Origin: Bacteroides sp. MSB163
GTDB lineage: Bacteria > Bacteroidota > Bacteroidia > Bacteroidales > Bacteroidaceae
Direction of reading: 5' to 3'
DNA: 64,000 nt
Assembly (NCBI RefSeq): GCF_036416795.1
Contig: NZ_CP143867.1
Coordinates: 4,642,001-4,706,000 of the forward strand
Every line of letters begins with the position of its first letter. Position 1 is the first letter of the stretch. Positions 1 to 8,557 of this stretch are shown one piece after another. The notes beneath the pieces were generated by a model. It was not told where the DNA came from and ran no database searches. It saw only the letters and a program-made list of their open reading frames with translations. Position numbers and translations under genes: made by a program.

Positions 1-2
1 AT

Positions 3-350
3 GTTCCGCATGACAGTGAAGACTATGTTCATCGTATTGGTCGTACGGCGCGTGCTAATAACGATGGTGTTGCTCTAACCTTTGTAAATGAAAAGGAACA
101 AAGTAACTTCAAGCAGATAGAAAATTTCCTGGAAAGAGATATTTATAAAATACCTGTACCTGAAGAATTAGGCGAGTCACCCGAATACAAACCACGTAGT
201 TATGACGGAAGGGGCAAACGTAACTTCCGTGCTAAAGGACGAAATACCAATAAAGGTAGTGGAAATGCTCCGAAGAAAAGAGATGCTTCAAAAGGAAGAA
301 GTAATGCTCCGAGAAAAAGTGCTAATCCTTCAGGAAAAAGCAACAAATAA
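3..350 (+). CDS. DEAD-box RNA helicase, C-terminal part (partial)
   Basis: The window opens inside this gene; only the last 115 codons are present. The first residues contain YVHRIGRTAR, helicase motif VI of DEAD-box ATP-dependent RNA helicases, which contacts ATP and RNA in the second RecA lobe. After the core ends the protein has a basic, Gly/Asn/Ser/Lys/Arg-rich tail of about 60 residues, as in the RhlE-like helicases of Bacteroidetes, where such tails bind RNA and are low-complexity. Expected role is RNA remodelling in ribosome assembly or mRNA decay in the cytoplasm. Transcription probably stops at the hairpin 30 bases after the stop. The family assignment is firm; the exact member (RhlE, DeaD, SrmB) cannot be set without the N-terminus. 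Confidence 0.9.
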   Translation, partial: VPHDSEDYVHRIGRTARANNDGVALTFVNEKEQSNFKQIENFLERDIYKIPVPEELGESPEYKPRSYDGRGKRNFRAKGRNTNKGSGNAPKKRDASKGRSNAPRKSANPSGKSNK

Positions 351-380
351 GAGAAGGATTTCTTTAATAGATATTGTTTG

Positions 381-408
381 ATGGTGGAGTTTTACTCCAC
401 CATTTTTA
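381..408. terminator. Bidirectional hairpin terminator
   Basis: ATGGTGGAGT and ACTCCACCAT form a perfect 10-bp stem around a TTT loop, followed on plus by a T-run. It lies between the convergent helicase gene and the lipoprotein gene; the lipoprotein stop codon lies inside the hairpin, so one structure probably serves both. Confidence 0.85.
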
Positions 409-1192
409 TATGTAATTGTTTATCAGGACCGATAGTCAGGCTTACGAGGTGATAAACGGAACTTTCCGGAATACGGAGCATGGCTTCATAATGATAGCCT
501 TTTCCATCCACACTTATAAAATTCATGTCAGAAAGAATGGTCTGATTTAATACTTCCTCCGGGAAAATAGTTGCGAAAACTTTTTTAGTAATATCCTTGC
601 CATACAGTAAGTTCTTGCCTTCATATACACAGATATGTATCACGTTGTCATAGTATACATTGTCCACACCTATACCTTCATCAGAATATACTGTTTTTAT
701 TACTTTCATCTTAGAAGGATTGATATAGACATAGCCCCGATAACGCGTTCCTTTATACATAACCACACTATCTTTTTTGATTACTTCTGAAGTGCTGGGG
801 ATAACTTCCACTTCCTGAGTGGAGAATGCCAGAGTGTCTTCCGGATTATCGGACTTATATAGCTTTACGATATCATCAGATAGAGAATGAAACCAAAAGC
901 TATATTCCGTTTGACGGTCTATTTTATAAGCTGTAAGGGTATTTCCGCGTAAATAAATCGTATCACGAAGTACCTTGAAGTAAACAGGTGCATTTTGTGG
1001 GTCAGCATAATAGATCGTATCACCGCTAATACGCATTAACGGCATATCCGTCTCATCGTCCAGCCAGACACCTTGCAGCAATTCTTTAGCGGTTAAGTCT
1101 TCCCTGTCGGAATTTTCCCCATTTTTAGTACTGCTACAGGATGATACAAGCACAACAACGAGCACCATAGAAATAGTACCCCACTTTATCAT
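392..1192 (-). CDS. Hypothetical lipoprotein
   Basis: 266 residues. The start MIKWGTISMVLVVVLVSSC is a type II signal peptide with a VSSC lipobox and the acylated cysteine at position 19, so the mature protein is an envelope lipoprotein. The rest is soluble, rich in beta-type segments, and matches no domain I recognise. It starts 21 bases after the ugd stop and is probably the last gene of the polysaccharide operon, though a role in polysaccharide metabolism is only implied by position. Its stop overlaps the shared terminator. Confident as a gene and as a lipoprotein; function unknown. Confidence 0.8.
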   Translation of the reverse strand: MIKWGTISMVLVVVLVSSCSSTKNGENSDREDLTAKELLQGVWLDDETDMPLMRISGDTIYYADPQNAPVYFKVLRDTIYLRGNTLTAYKIDRQTEYSFWFHSLSDDIVKLYKSDNPEDTLAFSTQEVEVIPSTSEVIKKDSVVMYKGTRYRGYVYINPSKMKVIKTVYSDEGIGVDNVYYDNVIHICVYEGKNLLYGKDITKKVFATIFPEEVLNQTILSDMNFISVDGKGYHYEAMLRIPESSVYHLVSLTIGPDKQLHIKMVE

Positions 1193-1213
1193 AACTCTCT
1201 CTGTTTTATATTT

Positions 1214-2527
1214 TTAATGTCCGATGCAATGATAGGTAAATCCTTGCTCTTCCATTTCTTTCTTGTCATAGATATTACGCCCGTCCAACACCACAGGTTT
1301 CTCCATGGTTTTCTTGATAACTGCCCAGGATGGTAAACGGAATTCTTTCCATTCGGTAACCAGCATTAAAGCATCAGCATCAAGTACAGCATCATACATA
1401 TCTTTGGCATAATAAATGCTCTCACCTATCCGACGGCGACATTCGTCCATTGCAGCGGAGTCGTAAGCCCGCACTTTGCATCCGGCTTTCAGCAGTTTGT
1501 CTATTAACACCAATGAAGGGGCTTCGCGCATATCATCCGTCTCCGGTTTGAAAGCCAGTCCCCATAAGGCAATTGTCTTACCTTTCAGTTCGTTGTTGAA
1601 GTGCTTGCAAAGTTTGTCGAAAAGAATGCTTTTCTGTAGTTCATTGACTTCTTCTACAGCATGGAGCACACGCATCTGATAGCCATTTTGTTCAGCGGTT
1701 TTGATGAGTGCTTTTACATCTTTTGGAAAGCACGAACCACCATAACCAATACCCGGATAAAGGAACTTACGCCCGATTCGGGTATCCGAACCGATGCCAC
1801 TGCGTACCATATTGACATCTGCCCCTACCAGTTCACAAAGATTAGCGATATCATTCATAAAACTAATACGGGTAGCCAGCATTGAGTTAGCTGCATACTT
1901 CGTCATTTCAGCAGACGGGATATCCATAAATATTACACGGAAATTGTTCAGCAAGAATGGTTTATAAAGCTTACTCATCAATTTCTTTGCACGTTCGGAC
2001 TCCACTCCCACTACTACACGGTCCGGGCTCATAAAATCATTGATAGCATTTCCTTCTTTCAGGAATTCGGGATTAGAGGCTACATCAAATTGAATACTAA
2101 CACCTCGTTTATCCAGTTCCTCCTGGATAGCGGCACGTACTTTCTTTGCAGTACCTACAGGAACCGTACTCTTTGTGACTACCAATATGTACTTCTGCAT
2201 GTTTCTACCAATGGTACGGGCAACTTCAAGCACATAACTGAGGTCAGCACTTCCATCTTCGTCAGGAGGCGTACCAACGGCACTGAAAACAACGTCTACC
2301 TCATTCAGGCAGCTTTCCAATGAAGTAGTGAAATGTAGGCGACCGGCTTTTACATTTCGGTTCACCATTTCTTCCAGACCACTTTCATAGATAGGAATAA
2401 CACCTTTTTTCAGTGCTTCAATTTTTTCACTGTTCGTGTCTACGCAAATAACGCTGACACCGATTTCTGCAAAACAGGTTCCGGTCACTAAACCGACATA
2501 TCCTGTACCGACGATGGCTATCTTCAT
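1214..2527 (-). CDS. ugd: UDP-glucose 6-dehydrogenase
   Basis: 437 residues, normal length for the family. Oxidises UDP-glucose to UDP-glucuronate in two NAD-dependent steps in the cytoplasm, giving a precursor for acidic capsule sugars. The N-terminus has the Rossmann motif GTGYVGLVTG (residues 7-16), the middle has SNPEFLKEGNAI, and the catalytic cysteine is Cys266 in GYGGSCFPKD. The C-terminal UDP-binding domain contains GLAFKPETDDMREAPS. It sits 5 bases after rfbC at the distal end of the capsule operon, which suggests glucuronate or a derivative is in the polymer. A UDP-N-acetyl-mannosamine/galactosamine dehydrogenase is the main alternative, but length and motifs fit Ugd best. Confidence 0.93.
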   Translation of the reverse strand: MKIAIVGTGYVGLVTGTCFAEIGVSVICVDTNSEKIEALKKGVIPIYESGLEEMVNRNVKAGRLHFTTSLESCLNEVDVVFSAVGTPPDEDGSADLSYVLEVARTIGRNMQKYILVVTKSTVPVGTAKKVRAAIQEELDKRGVSIQFDVASNPEFLKEGNAINDFMSPDRVVVGVESERAKKLMSKLYKPFLLNNFRVIFMDIPSAEMTKYAANSMLATRISFMNDIANLCELVGADVNMVRSGIGSDTRIGRKFLYPGIGYGGSCFPKDVKALIKTAEQNGYQMRVLHAVEEVNELQKSILFDKLCKHFNNELKGKTIALWGLAFKPETDDMREAPSLVLIDKLLKAGCKVRAYDSAAMDECRRRIGESIYYAKDMYDAVLDADALMLVTEWKEFRLPSWAVIKKTMEKPVVLDGRNIYDKKEMEEQGFTYHCIGH

Positions 2528-2532
2528 ACTCT

Positions 2533-3081
2533 TTATTCAAAATATGTCGCATCCCGGAAGGATGGAGCTGTTTTATCTTTAGGAGATAGTAAAAGCTGTT
2601 CTTCTGCTATAGGCCACTCAATTCCTATGGTTTCATCATTGAAACGAATGGATGCTTCTGCTTGTGGGGCATACGCATTGTCCACTTTATAAATAAAGAT
2701 AGCTTCCTCGCTCAGGACAAGGAAACCATGTGCGAAGCCACGGGGAATGAAAAATTGCCGTTGATTTTCCTCACTCAGTTCTGCAGAGACATATTTACCG
2801 AAAGTTGGTGATGATTGGCGCAAATCCACTGCCACATCCAGTACTTTTCCTTTTATAACACGTACCAGTTTGGACTGACAATATTCTCCTTTTTGATAAT
2901 GTAATCCACGTAATACACCGAAGGAAGACTTTGATTCATTGTCCTGAATAAAGTGCACATCACCGATATGCATTTTGAATTCCTCTTCTTTAAAGGCTTC
3001 CATAAAATAGCCACGCTCGTCACGAAGAACTTTCGGTTCGATCAGCCATACACCATCAATTTCCGTTTGTATGTAATTCAT
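2533..3081 (-). CDS. rfbC: dTDP-4-dehydrorhamnose 3,5-epimerase
   Basis: 182 residues from the Met chosen here (MNYIQTEI). A longer reading from 3117 would run into the end of wzi and add residues not usual in the family. The enzyme inverts C3 and C5 of dTDP-4-keto-6-deoxyglucose on the way to dTDP-L-rhamnose. It is a cupin; the catalytic base is the His of RGLHYQ (residue 61), the acid the Tyr in IYKVDNAYAP (131), and FIPRGFAHGF is the typical cupin strand. No rfbA, rfbB or rfbD lies in this window, so dTDP-rhamnose synthesis must be completed elsewhere, or the enzyme serves another dTDP-sugar path. Confidence 0.92.
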   Translation of the reverse strand: MNYIQTEIDGVWLIEPKVLRDERGYFMEAFKEEEFKMHIGDVHFIQDNESKSSFGVLRGLHYQKGEYCQSKLVRVIKGKVLDVAVDLRQSSPTFGKYVSAELSEENQRQFFIPRGFAHGFLVLSEEAIFIYKVDNAYAPQAEASIRFNDETIGIEWPIAEEQLLLSPKDKTAPSFRDATYFE

Positions 3082-3086
3082 CTTTT

Positions 3087-4523
3087 TCAGAATGTTTTTT
3101 GTACTTTCAACTGGCAACCTAAATTGTCACCATATATCTCTCCTATATCGAAAGCGACGGATACATTGAACCGCCATCCTTTCCATGTATGGGGAGTATA
3201 GAAAACTGATGCAAAAGTAGAAAAATTTTCTAATATATTGGGTATAGGTTTGAAAGGAGTTCCCCAAGTTTTATTATATGATAGTTTTGCGAGGTATGTC
3301 CATTCGTTGCTGATGTCTCCGCTCCAACCTAAATGTAAGGCTCGGATGCGGTTGTATTTGAAACTCATGTCACCGTCTTTGTTATAAATGGGAGAAGCGA
3401 TCAATGGGTTAGCCATAGTCATTCCCCAGTGTACCCAGCCGGGATACCACTCGTTGTTATAATAATCGTCGGCACCTCCCGTTTTCTCTACTACGGTGAA
3501 ATCCACTCCATGCATTGGACCGCTCTGGTTAGTAGTCTGATAGTATTCCAGTACAAAACCGTTGATAGCCTGTTTATGGTTCGATTTGTATTCGATCCCC
3601 CATAACCCATCAAATCCGTTGAGTTTTCCCATTCCACTGAAATCATCGTAATAATTCTCCAGATAAGCGCTGATAGAAAAATCTTCATGTCGATAAGTCA
3701 TCCGGATATGTTCGCTACCCATAAAATTACCTTGATAGGCAATTTGCTCTCCTTCAGGACTACTGTCATCTCCACGACTGGGAATAAATACCTTGAAATA
3801 ATCTTTCCAACTATTTCCTAAATCTCCTGCATCCATTCCGGCACTTTTATAACCGCCAAACTGTACATCCAAGCTCATACCCAGGTCCAGTTGCCACTTA
3901 CCCTGTGGAACTCCAATGCGTAAGAATCCGCTTTTATGGTGATATTTGATGCTTTTAGTATACCAATAATCCTCTCCTACCTGCTTTCTCTGATATTTAT
4001 TATCAGTAAACCATCCGTACGACATTTCAGCTTTTAAGGCGAGGCGTGGTAATACTTGCACATATTCAGGAAGCCCTATCCATGCTTGCGGAATAGGCCT
4101 TGCATTACCCGACCAGGTTAGTCCTCCACTACTTAATTGCTGATTTAATAAAGGTGAGTCAATCTCTTTACTACCAATGAGTATCCCCAACCATTTATAT
4201 CGTATATCAGCATAAGCCTGTTGTAATATAAAAGTGGATGTAAAACCGGATGCAACCGCCATGTCCAGTCCTCCTTCCAACCTCCACTGGCGAATTGTAT
4301 CTGTATAAAAAGCCCCACCTCTTAGATAAGTGTTATTGTCAATAGAGGATAATCCATGTTGATTGCTGACCTGCCACAAAGGAGTGTTGTCACCGGTATG
4401 GACAGATGCTCCATATTCAATGAAAGATGAAATGTTTTGATGCTTCAGTACGCTTTGCGCTGTCATTACTGACGAAACAGAAAAACAAAACAGGATTGTA
4501 AGCATGTGGCAGGTTATACGCAT
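3087..4523 (-). CDS. wzi: Wzi-family capsule assembly outer-membrane protein
   Basis: 478 residues with an N-terminal signal peptide ending near TAQS (about residue 23). The body is rich in alternating hydrophobic/aromatic strands with many Trp and Tyr and ends in a strand with a terminal Phe (QLKVQKTF), as expected for an outer-membrane beta-barrel. Proteins of this size and pattern in Bacteroides capsule loci belong to the Wzi family, which in E. coli binds capsule at the surface. It sits between the initiating transferase (4-base gap) and rfbC. Assignment rests on overall pattern and context rather than a catalytic motif; anchoring of the polymer made by this operon is the inferred job. 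Confidence 0.8.
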   Translation of the reverse strand: MRITCHMLTILFCFSVSSVMTAQSVLKHQNISSFIEYGASVHTGDNTPLWQVSNQHGLSSIDNNTYLRGGAFYTDTIRQWRLEGGLDMAVASGFTSTFILQQAYADIRYKWLGILIGSKEIDSPLLNQQLSSGGLTWSGNARPIPQAWIGLPEYVQVLPRLALKAEMSYGWFTDNKYQRKQVGEDYWYTKSIKYHHKSGFLRIGVPQGKWQLDLGMSLDVQFGGYKSAGMDAGDLGNSWKDYFKVFIPSRGDDSSPEGEQIAYQGNFMGSEHIRMTYRHEDFSISAYLENYYDDFSGMGKLNGFDGLWGIEYKSNHKQAINGFVLEYYQTTNQSGPMHGVDFTVVEKTGGADDYYNNEWYPGWVHWGMTMANPLIASPIYNKDGDMSFKYNRIRALHLGWSGDISNEWTYLAKLSYNKTWGTPFKPIPNILENFSTFASVFYTPHTWKGWRFNVSVAFDIGEIYGDNLGCQLKVQKTF

Positions 4524-4527
4524 GATT

Positions 4528-5148
4528 TTATCGGAATATAATTTTCACTGTGTTGAACATGATTTTCAGGTCTAACGAGAACGACCAATGTTCGATATAC
4601 CATATATCATATTCTACTCTTTTCTTCATTTTATCCAGCTTCTCCGTTTCACCGCGCAGGTTGTGTATCTGTGCCCATCCCGTGATGCCCGGTTTTACTC
4701 TAAGTCTTTTATTGTATTCAGGAATGATATCACAATATTGCTCGGTATGTATCAGCATATGAGGACGTGGACCAACTATGGACATGTCTCCTTTAAGCAC
4801 ATTCCAGAATTGTGGTAATTCATCAAGACTGGTGATACGCAGGAAATGTCCTAATGGAGTAATACGTGGATCTTCATTGTAGGCTTGTTGTGTATCGGCT
4901 TCACCATTGGGCAGCATGGAGCGAAACTTATAACATGTAAATACCTTCCCATATAAGCCGTTGCGCTTTTGAGTAAATATAATCTTACCCGGCATCTTTA
5001 TTTTGATGCAACACCCGATGATGATATATGCCACTGGATATATCGTAGTCAAGACTATCAATGATAACACTATGTCAAGTGTTCGTTTGAGTATACGGTT
5101 GCTTTTCCGTTTCAACGGAAAATTATATATTGAAGATGGTGTATTCAT
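4528..5148 (-). CDS. Initiating sugar-phosphate transferase (WcaJ/PglC type)
   Basis: 206 residues, the short form of the bacterial sugar transferase family, which moves a sugar-1-phosphate from a nucleotide sugar to undecaprenyl phosphate and so starts each repeat unit. One hydrophobic segment (about residues 25-48, re-entrant in PglC-type enzymes) precedes the catalytic domain, with KFRSML, SLDELPQFWNVLKGDMSIVG and the closing KPGITGWAQ signature. The extra N-terminal membrane domain of full WbaP/WcaJ is missing, as in many Bacteroides enzymes. It follows the glycosyltransferase at 5205 after 56 bases and is followed by wzi. The sugar specificity cannot be read from sequence. Confidence 0.92.
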   Translation of the reverse strand: MNTPSSIYNFPLKRKSNRILKRTLDIVLSLIVLTTIYPVAYIIIGCCIKIKMPGKIIFTQKRNGLYGKVFTCYKFRSMLPNGEADTQQAYNEDPRITPLGHFLRITSLDELPQFWNVLKGDMSIVGPRPHMLIHTEQYCDIIPEYNKRLRVKPGITGWAQIHNLRGETEKLDKMKKRVEYDIWYIEHWSFSLDLKIMFNTVKIIFR

Positions 5149-5204
5149 TCTTAAAATACAGAATTCTTTAGTATATAGAACGTTAAATTGTTATCTATAT
5201 TGTT

Positions 5205-6302
5205 TTATAATATTAGAGAATTATATATTTCTTTGGTCTGTCCGGCTATATTGGGCCAGTTATATGCAGACAAGTTGTAAGAAACCCGTTCAGTCTGAGC
5301 ATTTTCCAATTGTTTCTTCAGAGCCTGTTGCAAACAGGATAAATCTCCACTTTTGAAGTAACATTCCTCCGGTAATCCTATTTCCTTATTAGCTGGAATA
5401 TCACTTGCCAGTACCGGACAATTATAACTCATAGCTTCAAGTAGTGCGATAGGCAATCCTTCATGCGTGGAAGGTAATACAAATATCCGTGCGTATGTAT
5501 ATAATTGTGCAAGTTTTTCTCCTTTGATAAAGCCTACCAGGCGTATGTTCTTCTGCCCTTTACACATTTCTTTTAACTTCTGAGTATATTCATCCTGATA
5601 ATCAGCATCCCCGGCTATCACTAATTTTACAGATACCGGAGATAATTGTTTGAATGCTTCAATTAGTTTATCAAAGCCTTTCTCTTTCACAAGACGCCCT
5701 ACTGCTAAAATATAACCATATTCTGTCAAATCCAGGCTTTGAAGATATTCAGTGCTACGTGTAGGAGATACAGGATTTATTCCATTGTGAATCAGTGTTA
5801 TATTTTTCTTATCCGGATATTTCTGTTGAATCATTCGTCTGATATGTTCAGAAATAACTATGATATGATTAGCGTAGTACATTCCTGTTTTTTCTCCCAT
5901 ACGAAGTATCCATTTGGCAAACTTCCCCCATTTATCACGATCATAATCAGGACCATGATGGGTGATTACTGCTTTCATACCTAATAGCCGTACTAAAGGG
6001 GTCATTAATGCCGGACCTACCGCATGAATATGTACAATATCAGCTTTTACTTTGCGTGCATACAGCACAGCCAGAAAAGTGTGTATGAAAGCTTCCAAAT
6101 GCTTGTTGCGCAGCACTTTTATGTCTTTTATAATAACTTGCTTATATACTATTACAGAACGATCCACTGCATAATAGGGACGGCGGATAACAATAATTTC
6201 ATGCTGCTTGTCTGCAATTAATGGATAGAGCTCTTCGCAATGCGTTTCTACCCCTCCCTGTATATCGGGAATGCCTCTGGTCCCTGTTACTACAATCTTC
6301 AT
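5205..6302 (-). CDS. Family 4 glycosyltransferase
   Basis: 365 residues, GT-B fold. The N-terminus MKIVVTGTRGIPDIQGGVE is typical of a rhamnosyltransferase-like subgroup (DUF1972 type), and the C-terminal donor-binding domain carries the GT4 pattern LPSTHEGLPIALLEAMSYNCPVLAS with the conserved Glu-x7-Glu. It should transfer a hexose or 6-deoxyhexose in the cytoplasm onto the lipid-linked repeat unit. Its ATG overlaps the end of the radical SAM gene by four bases, so the two are translationally coupled. Donor and acceptor are unknown; the presence of rfbC makes rhamnose a reasonable guess only. Confidence 0.9.
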   Translation of the reverse strand: MKIVVTGTRGIPDIQGGVETHCEELYPLIADKQHEIIVIRRPYYAVDRSVIVYKQVIIKDIKVLRNKHLEAFIHTFLAVLYARKVKADIVHIHAVGPALMTPLVRLLGMKAVITHHGPDYDRDKWGKFAKWILRMGEKTGMYYANHIIVISEHIRRMIQQKYPDKKNITLIHNGINPVSPTRSTEYLQSLDLTEYGYILAVGRLVKEKGFDKLIEAFKQLSPVSVKLVIAGDADYQDEYTQKLKEMCKGQKNIRLVGFIKGEKLAQLYTYARIFVLPSTHEGLPIALLEAMSYNCPVLASDIPANKEIGLPEECYFKSGDLSCLQQALKKQLENAQTERVSYNLSAYNWPNIAGQTKEIYNSLIL

Positions 6303-7321
6303 GTTTGTTTATCGTTTAGTATTATGGGATGTCCCAGTATGGATTGTATCTTTTGATGCAACACCCACCGCATTGGAGTAGCTATATATTTTTTCATGAC
6401 CGGAGCAGCTGTTCCTACCATCCAGCAATTTTTAGGGCATTCACGCACTTGGAGTCTGACACGTTCGGCTTGTTCGCTTCTCCACAACTCTTCAAAGGAA
6501 GTCATAGTACGGATGTTTCCCATACTTTCTTTCCGGTATTTACTTTCCATGCCATTACAGGGATAAATGTCCCCATAAGGATCTACAAAGAAATTAACTA
6601 AACCAGCTTCACAAGGAAGCAAACGAGGTTTTCCTTTGATATAATTAATTAGTCCCCAGTTAAAATATGCACGAAACCAGGATTTCGGATGTTTTTCTTT
6701 TAGTTGCCATTCTATTAATTTACTAAAATTACCACAGACTTCTGTTTGATTGGTAATCACATTATCTGTTTTATGAAAGTAATATGAATTATGTAAGGCT
6801 GCAGTTGCAAATTCCATTTCCAGCGAACGAGATAAGCGGTATAAAGAAAGCATATCAGCTGAATTGGAGTTGGAAACAGTAATTCCGAAACCGATATCCT
6901 TTACTCCCATTTCTTTGAGTAGTAACAGGGTGCGAAGTCCCTTATCGAACCCGCCTTGCCTTCCTCGAAGTTCATCATTCTTTTGAGATAATCCTTCAAT
7001 ACTAATACGTATCCCTATTTTAGGAAACTTTTCAGCTAAACGGATAATACGTTCTTCAAACCATCCTGAAGTTGAAATAACAACACGAGGAGACTTATGG
7101 AATGCTACTTTTACAATTTCTTCCAGATCCTCCCGGATAAAAGGTTCTCCTCCTGTAATATTTATGAACTTCACTTTCGGTAGTTTTTCAATTTCTGCCG
7201 GAGTGATTTCTTTATTTTTATCTGTGGGATTTTGCCATATATTACACATTTGGCACTGCATCGGGCAGCGATATGTAACAATGATACACATGTCAGTGGG
7301 GGAATTTATAGCGGATTTCAT
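6299..7321 (-). CDS. Radical SAM enzyme with SPASM-like tail, in capsule operon
   Basis: 340 residues. The 4Fe-4S/SAM motif is CPMQCQMC (Cys19, 23, 26), followed by the SAM-contact motif NITGGEP. The C-terminal third has additional cysteines in LLPCEAG, IYPCNGM and RECPKNC, a pattern like the SPASM/twitch auxiliary cluster region. Such enzymes do radical chemistry on peptides, sugars or lipids. It overlaps the next glycosyltransferase by four bases and lies between glycosyltransferases, so a sugar, nucleotide sugar or lipid-linked glycan is the likely substrate, for example an epimerisation, dehydration or methylation. No peptide substrate gene is visible nearby. Family assignment is firm; the reaction is unknown. 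Confidence 0.88.
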   Translation of the reverse strand: MKSAINSPTDMCIIVTYRCPMQCQMCNIWQNPTDKNKEITPAEIEKLPKVKFINITGGEPFIREDLEEIVKVAFHKSPRVVISTSGWFEERIIRLAEKFPKIGIRISIEGLSQKNDELRGRQGGFDKGLRTLLLLKEMGVKDIGFGITVSNSNSADMLSLYRLSRSLEMEFATAALHNSYYFHKTDNVITNQTEVCGNFSKLIEWQLKEKHPKSWFRAYFNWGLINYIKGKPRLLPCEAGLVNFFVDPYGDIYPCNGMESKYRKESMGNIRTMTSFEELWRSEQAERVRLQVRECPKNCWMVGTAAPVMKKYIATPMRWVLHQKIQSILGHPIILNDKQT

Positions 7322-7358
7322 ATATATGCAGTTTATTTATTTGCAAAAATACTATTTT

Positions 7359-8555
7359 TCATTCCTTTCCTACTATTTCAAGCCACTTTTGATAATAATG
7401 CTCACCGGAGAAGCGTTGCAAGGCCGCGGTGGATAATTCATCTCTATTGGCAGAAACAACGGTATTGAACATTTTAGTAATTAGTGAAGGTAATTCTTCG
7501 TCTTGAGTGAAGAGGCGATTAAAGCTGCTGGTTTCTATTAATTCCGGTATGCCGCCAATATTTCGCCCTAACACAGGAGTACCACAACATAAGGATTCTA
7601 TTACACTTAGTGGGTTATTTTCATACCAAATAGCAGGAATGACAGTAAATGATATTTTTTTGAGTAATTCAATAGTATCCATTATTCCCAAATGTCCAAG
7701 AAAGATTATGTTATTTGCAGTATATTTTTTCTTCAAACCAGCTTCTAAAGGTCCGCTGCCGGCAATATATAGTTTATAAGGTAAACGAGAAGCAGCCTTT
7801 AAAAGTGACTCAACACCTTTTTCTTGTGAAAGTCGTCCTATATATGCGTATGCTTCTTCCCGTATGGGGTTGGGGGTATTTATTATATATTGCACTTGTT
7901 CTTCTCCAATGAAGTTACTAATGACCTGTAGTTTACTGGCCGGATATCCTCCTTGCTGCATTTTTTCCGCCATGAACTGACTAGGACAGATAAAACTATT
8001 TGTCCATAATGAAAGCTTATTCTTATTCCAGTTCATGGCTTCCCCCCAAGCCAATATGCTTGCCGGAAAACTGTTCTTCATGCATTTACGGAGTACTACG
8101 TGCTTTTTATCCGTAAAACATGCTTCACAGGTATTTCCCTTGCAAAGACAGCTGTATGAAGGACAGATCAGTTTATAGTCATGGAGTGTCCAGATTACTT
8201 TGACTCCTCTTTGATATGCCAGTTTCGCAACTATAGGTGAAAGATACGAATGAATATTATTCAGGTGCACAACGTCAGGCTGAAATTCATCTAAAAGTTT
8301 TTTGAAGTTTTGCGCTACTCCTATCCCCCATATAATGCGGTTGGCAGCTTTTATTTTTCCTTGTAGATCCTTCGCAGAGAAACTTATCTCTTCGGCAAAA
8401 TATTTATTTTCCTCACATACTATATTTTGTGAATAACTCATTGCGTAGAAACACACGTCATGGCCTGCATTACGTAATAATTGCTTTAAATTTAGGGAGT
8501 GGGTGCAGTCACCTCCCCGAAGGTATAGGAACTTATTTACAATGAGAATTCTCAT
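7359..8555 (-). CDS. Family 4 glycosyltransferase
   Basis: 398 residues from the Met chosen here, MRILIVNKFLYLRGG, a standard GT4 N-terminus (glycine-rich loop YLRGG). A longer frame back to 8633 would overlap the preceding gene by over 70 bases and add a non-family leader. The acceptor domain includes WTLHDYKLICPS, with a small Cys cluster (CLCKGNTCEACF) common in this subgroup. The donor domain has YIGRLSQEKG and VIPAIWYENNPLSVIESLCCGTPV, with Glu-x7-Glu replaced by a looser form. It begins three bases after the upstream glycosyltransferase stop, so the two are coupled. Donor sugar unknown. Confidence 0.9.
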   Translation of the reverse strand: MRILIVNKFLYLRGGDCTHSLNLKQLLRNAGHDVCFYAMSYSQNIVCEENKYFAEEISFSAKDLQGKIKAANRIIWGIGVAQNFKKLLDEFQPDVVHLNNIHSYLSPIVAKLAYQRGVKVIWTLHDYKLICPSYSCLCKGNTCEACFTDKKHVVLRKCMKNSFPASILAWGEAMNWNKNKLSLWTNSFICPSQFMAEKMQQGGYPASKLQVISNFIGEEQVQYIINTPNPIREEAYAYIGRLSQEKGVESLLKAASRLPYKLYIAGSGPLEAGLKKKYTANNIIFLGHLGIMDTIELLKKISFTVIPAIWYENNPLSVIESLCCGTPVLGRNIGGIPELIETSSFNRLFTQDEELPSLITKMFNTVVSANRDELSTAALQRFSGEHYYQKWLEIVGKE

Positions 8556-8557
8556 AG

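Noticed and set aside
2533..3117. Longer start for rfbC at 3117
   Set aside because: It would overlap wzi by 31 bases and add residues not seen in the family; MNYIQTEI at 3081 is the better start.
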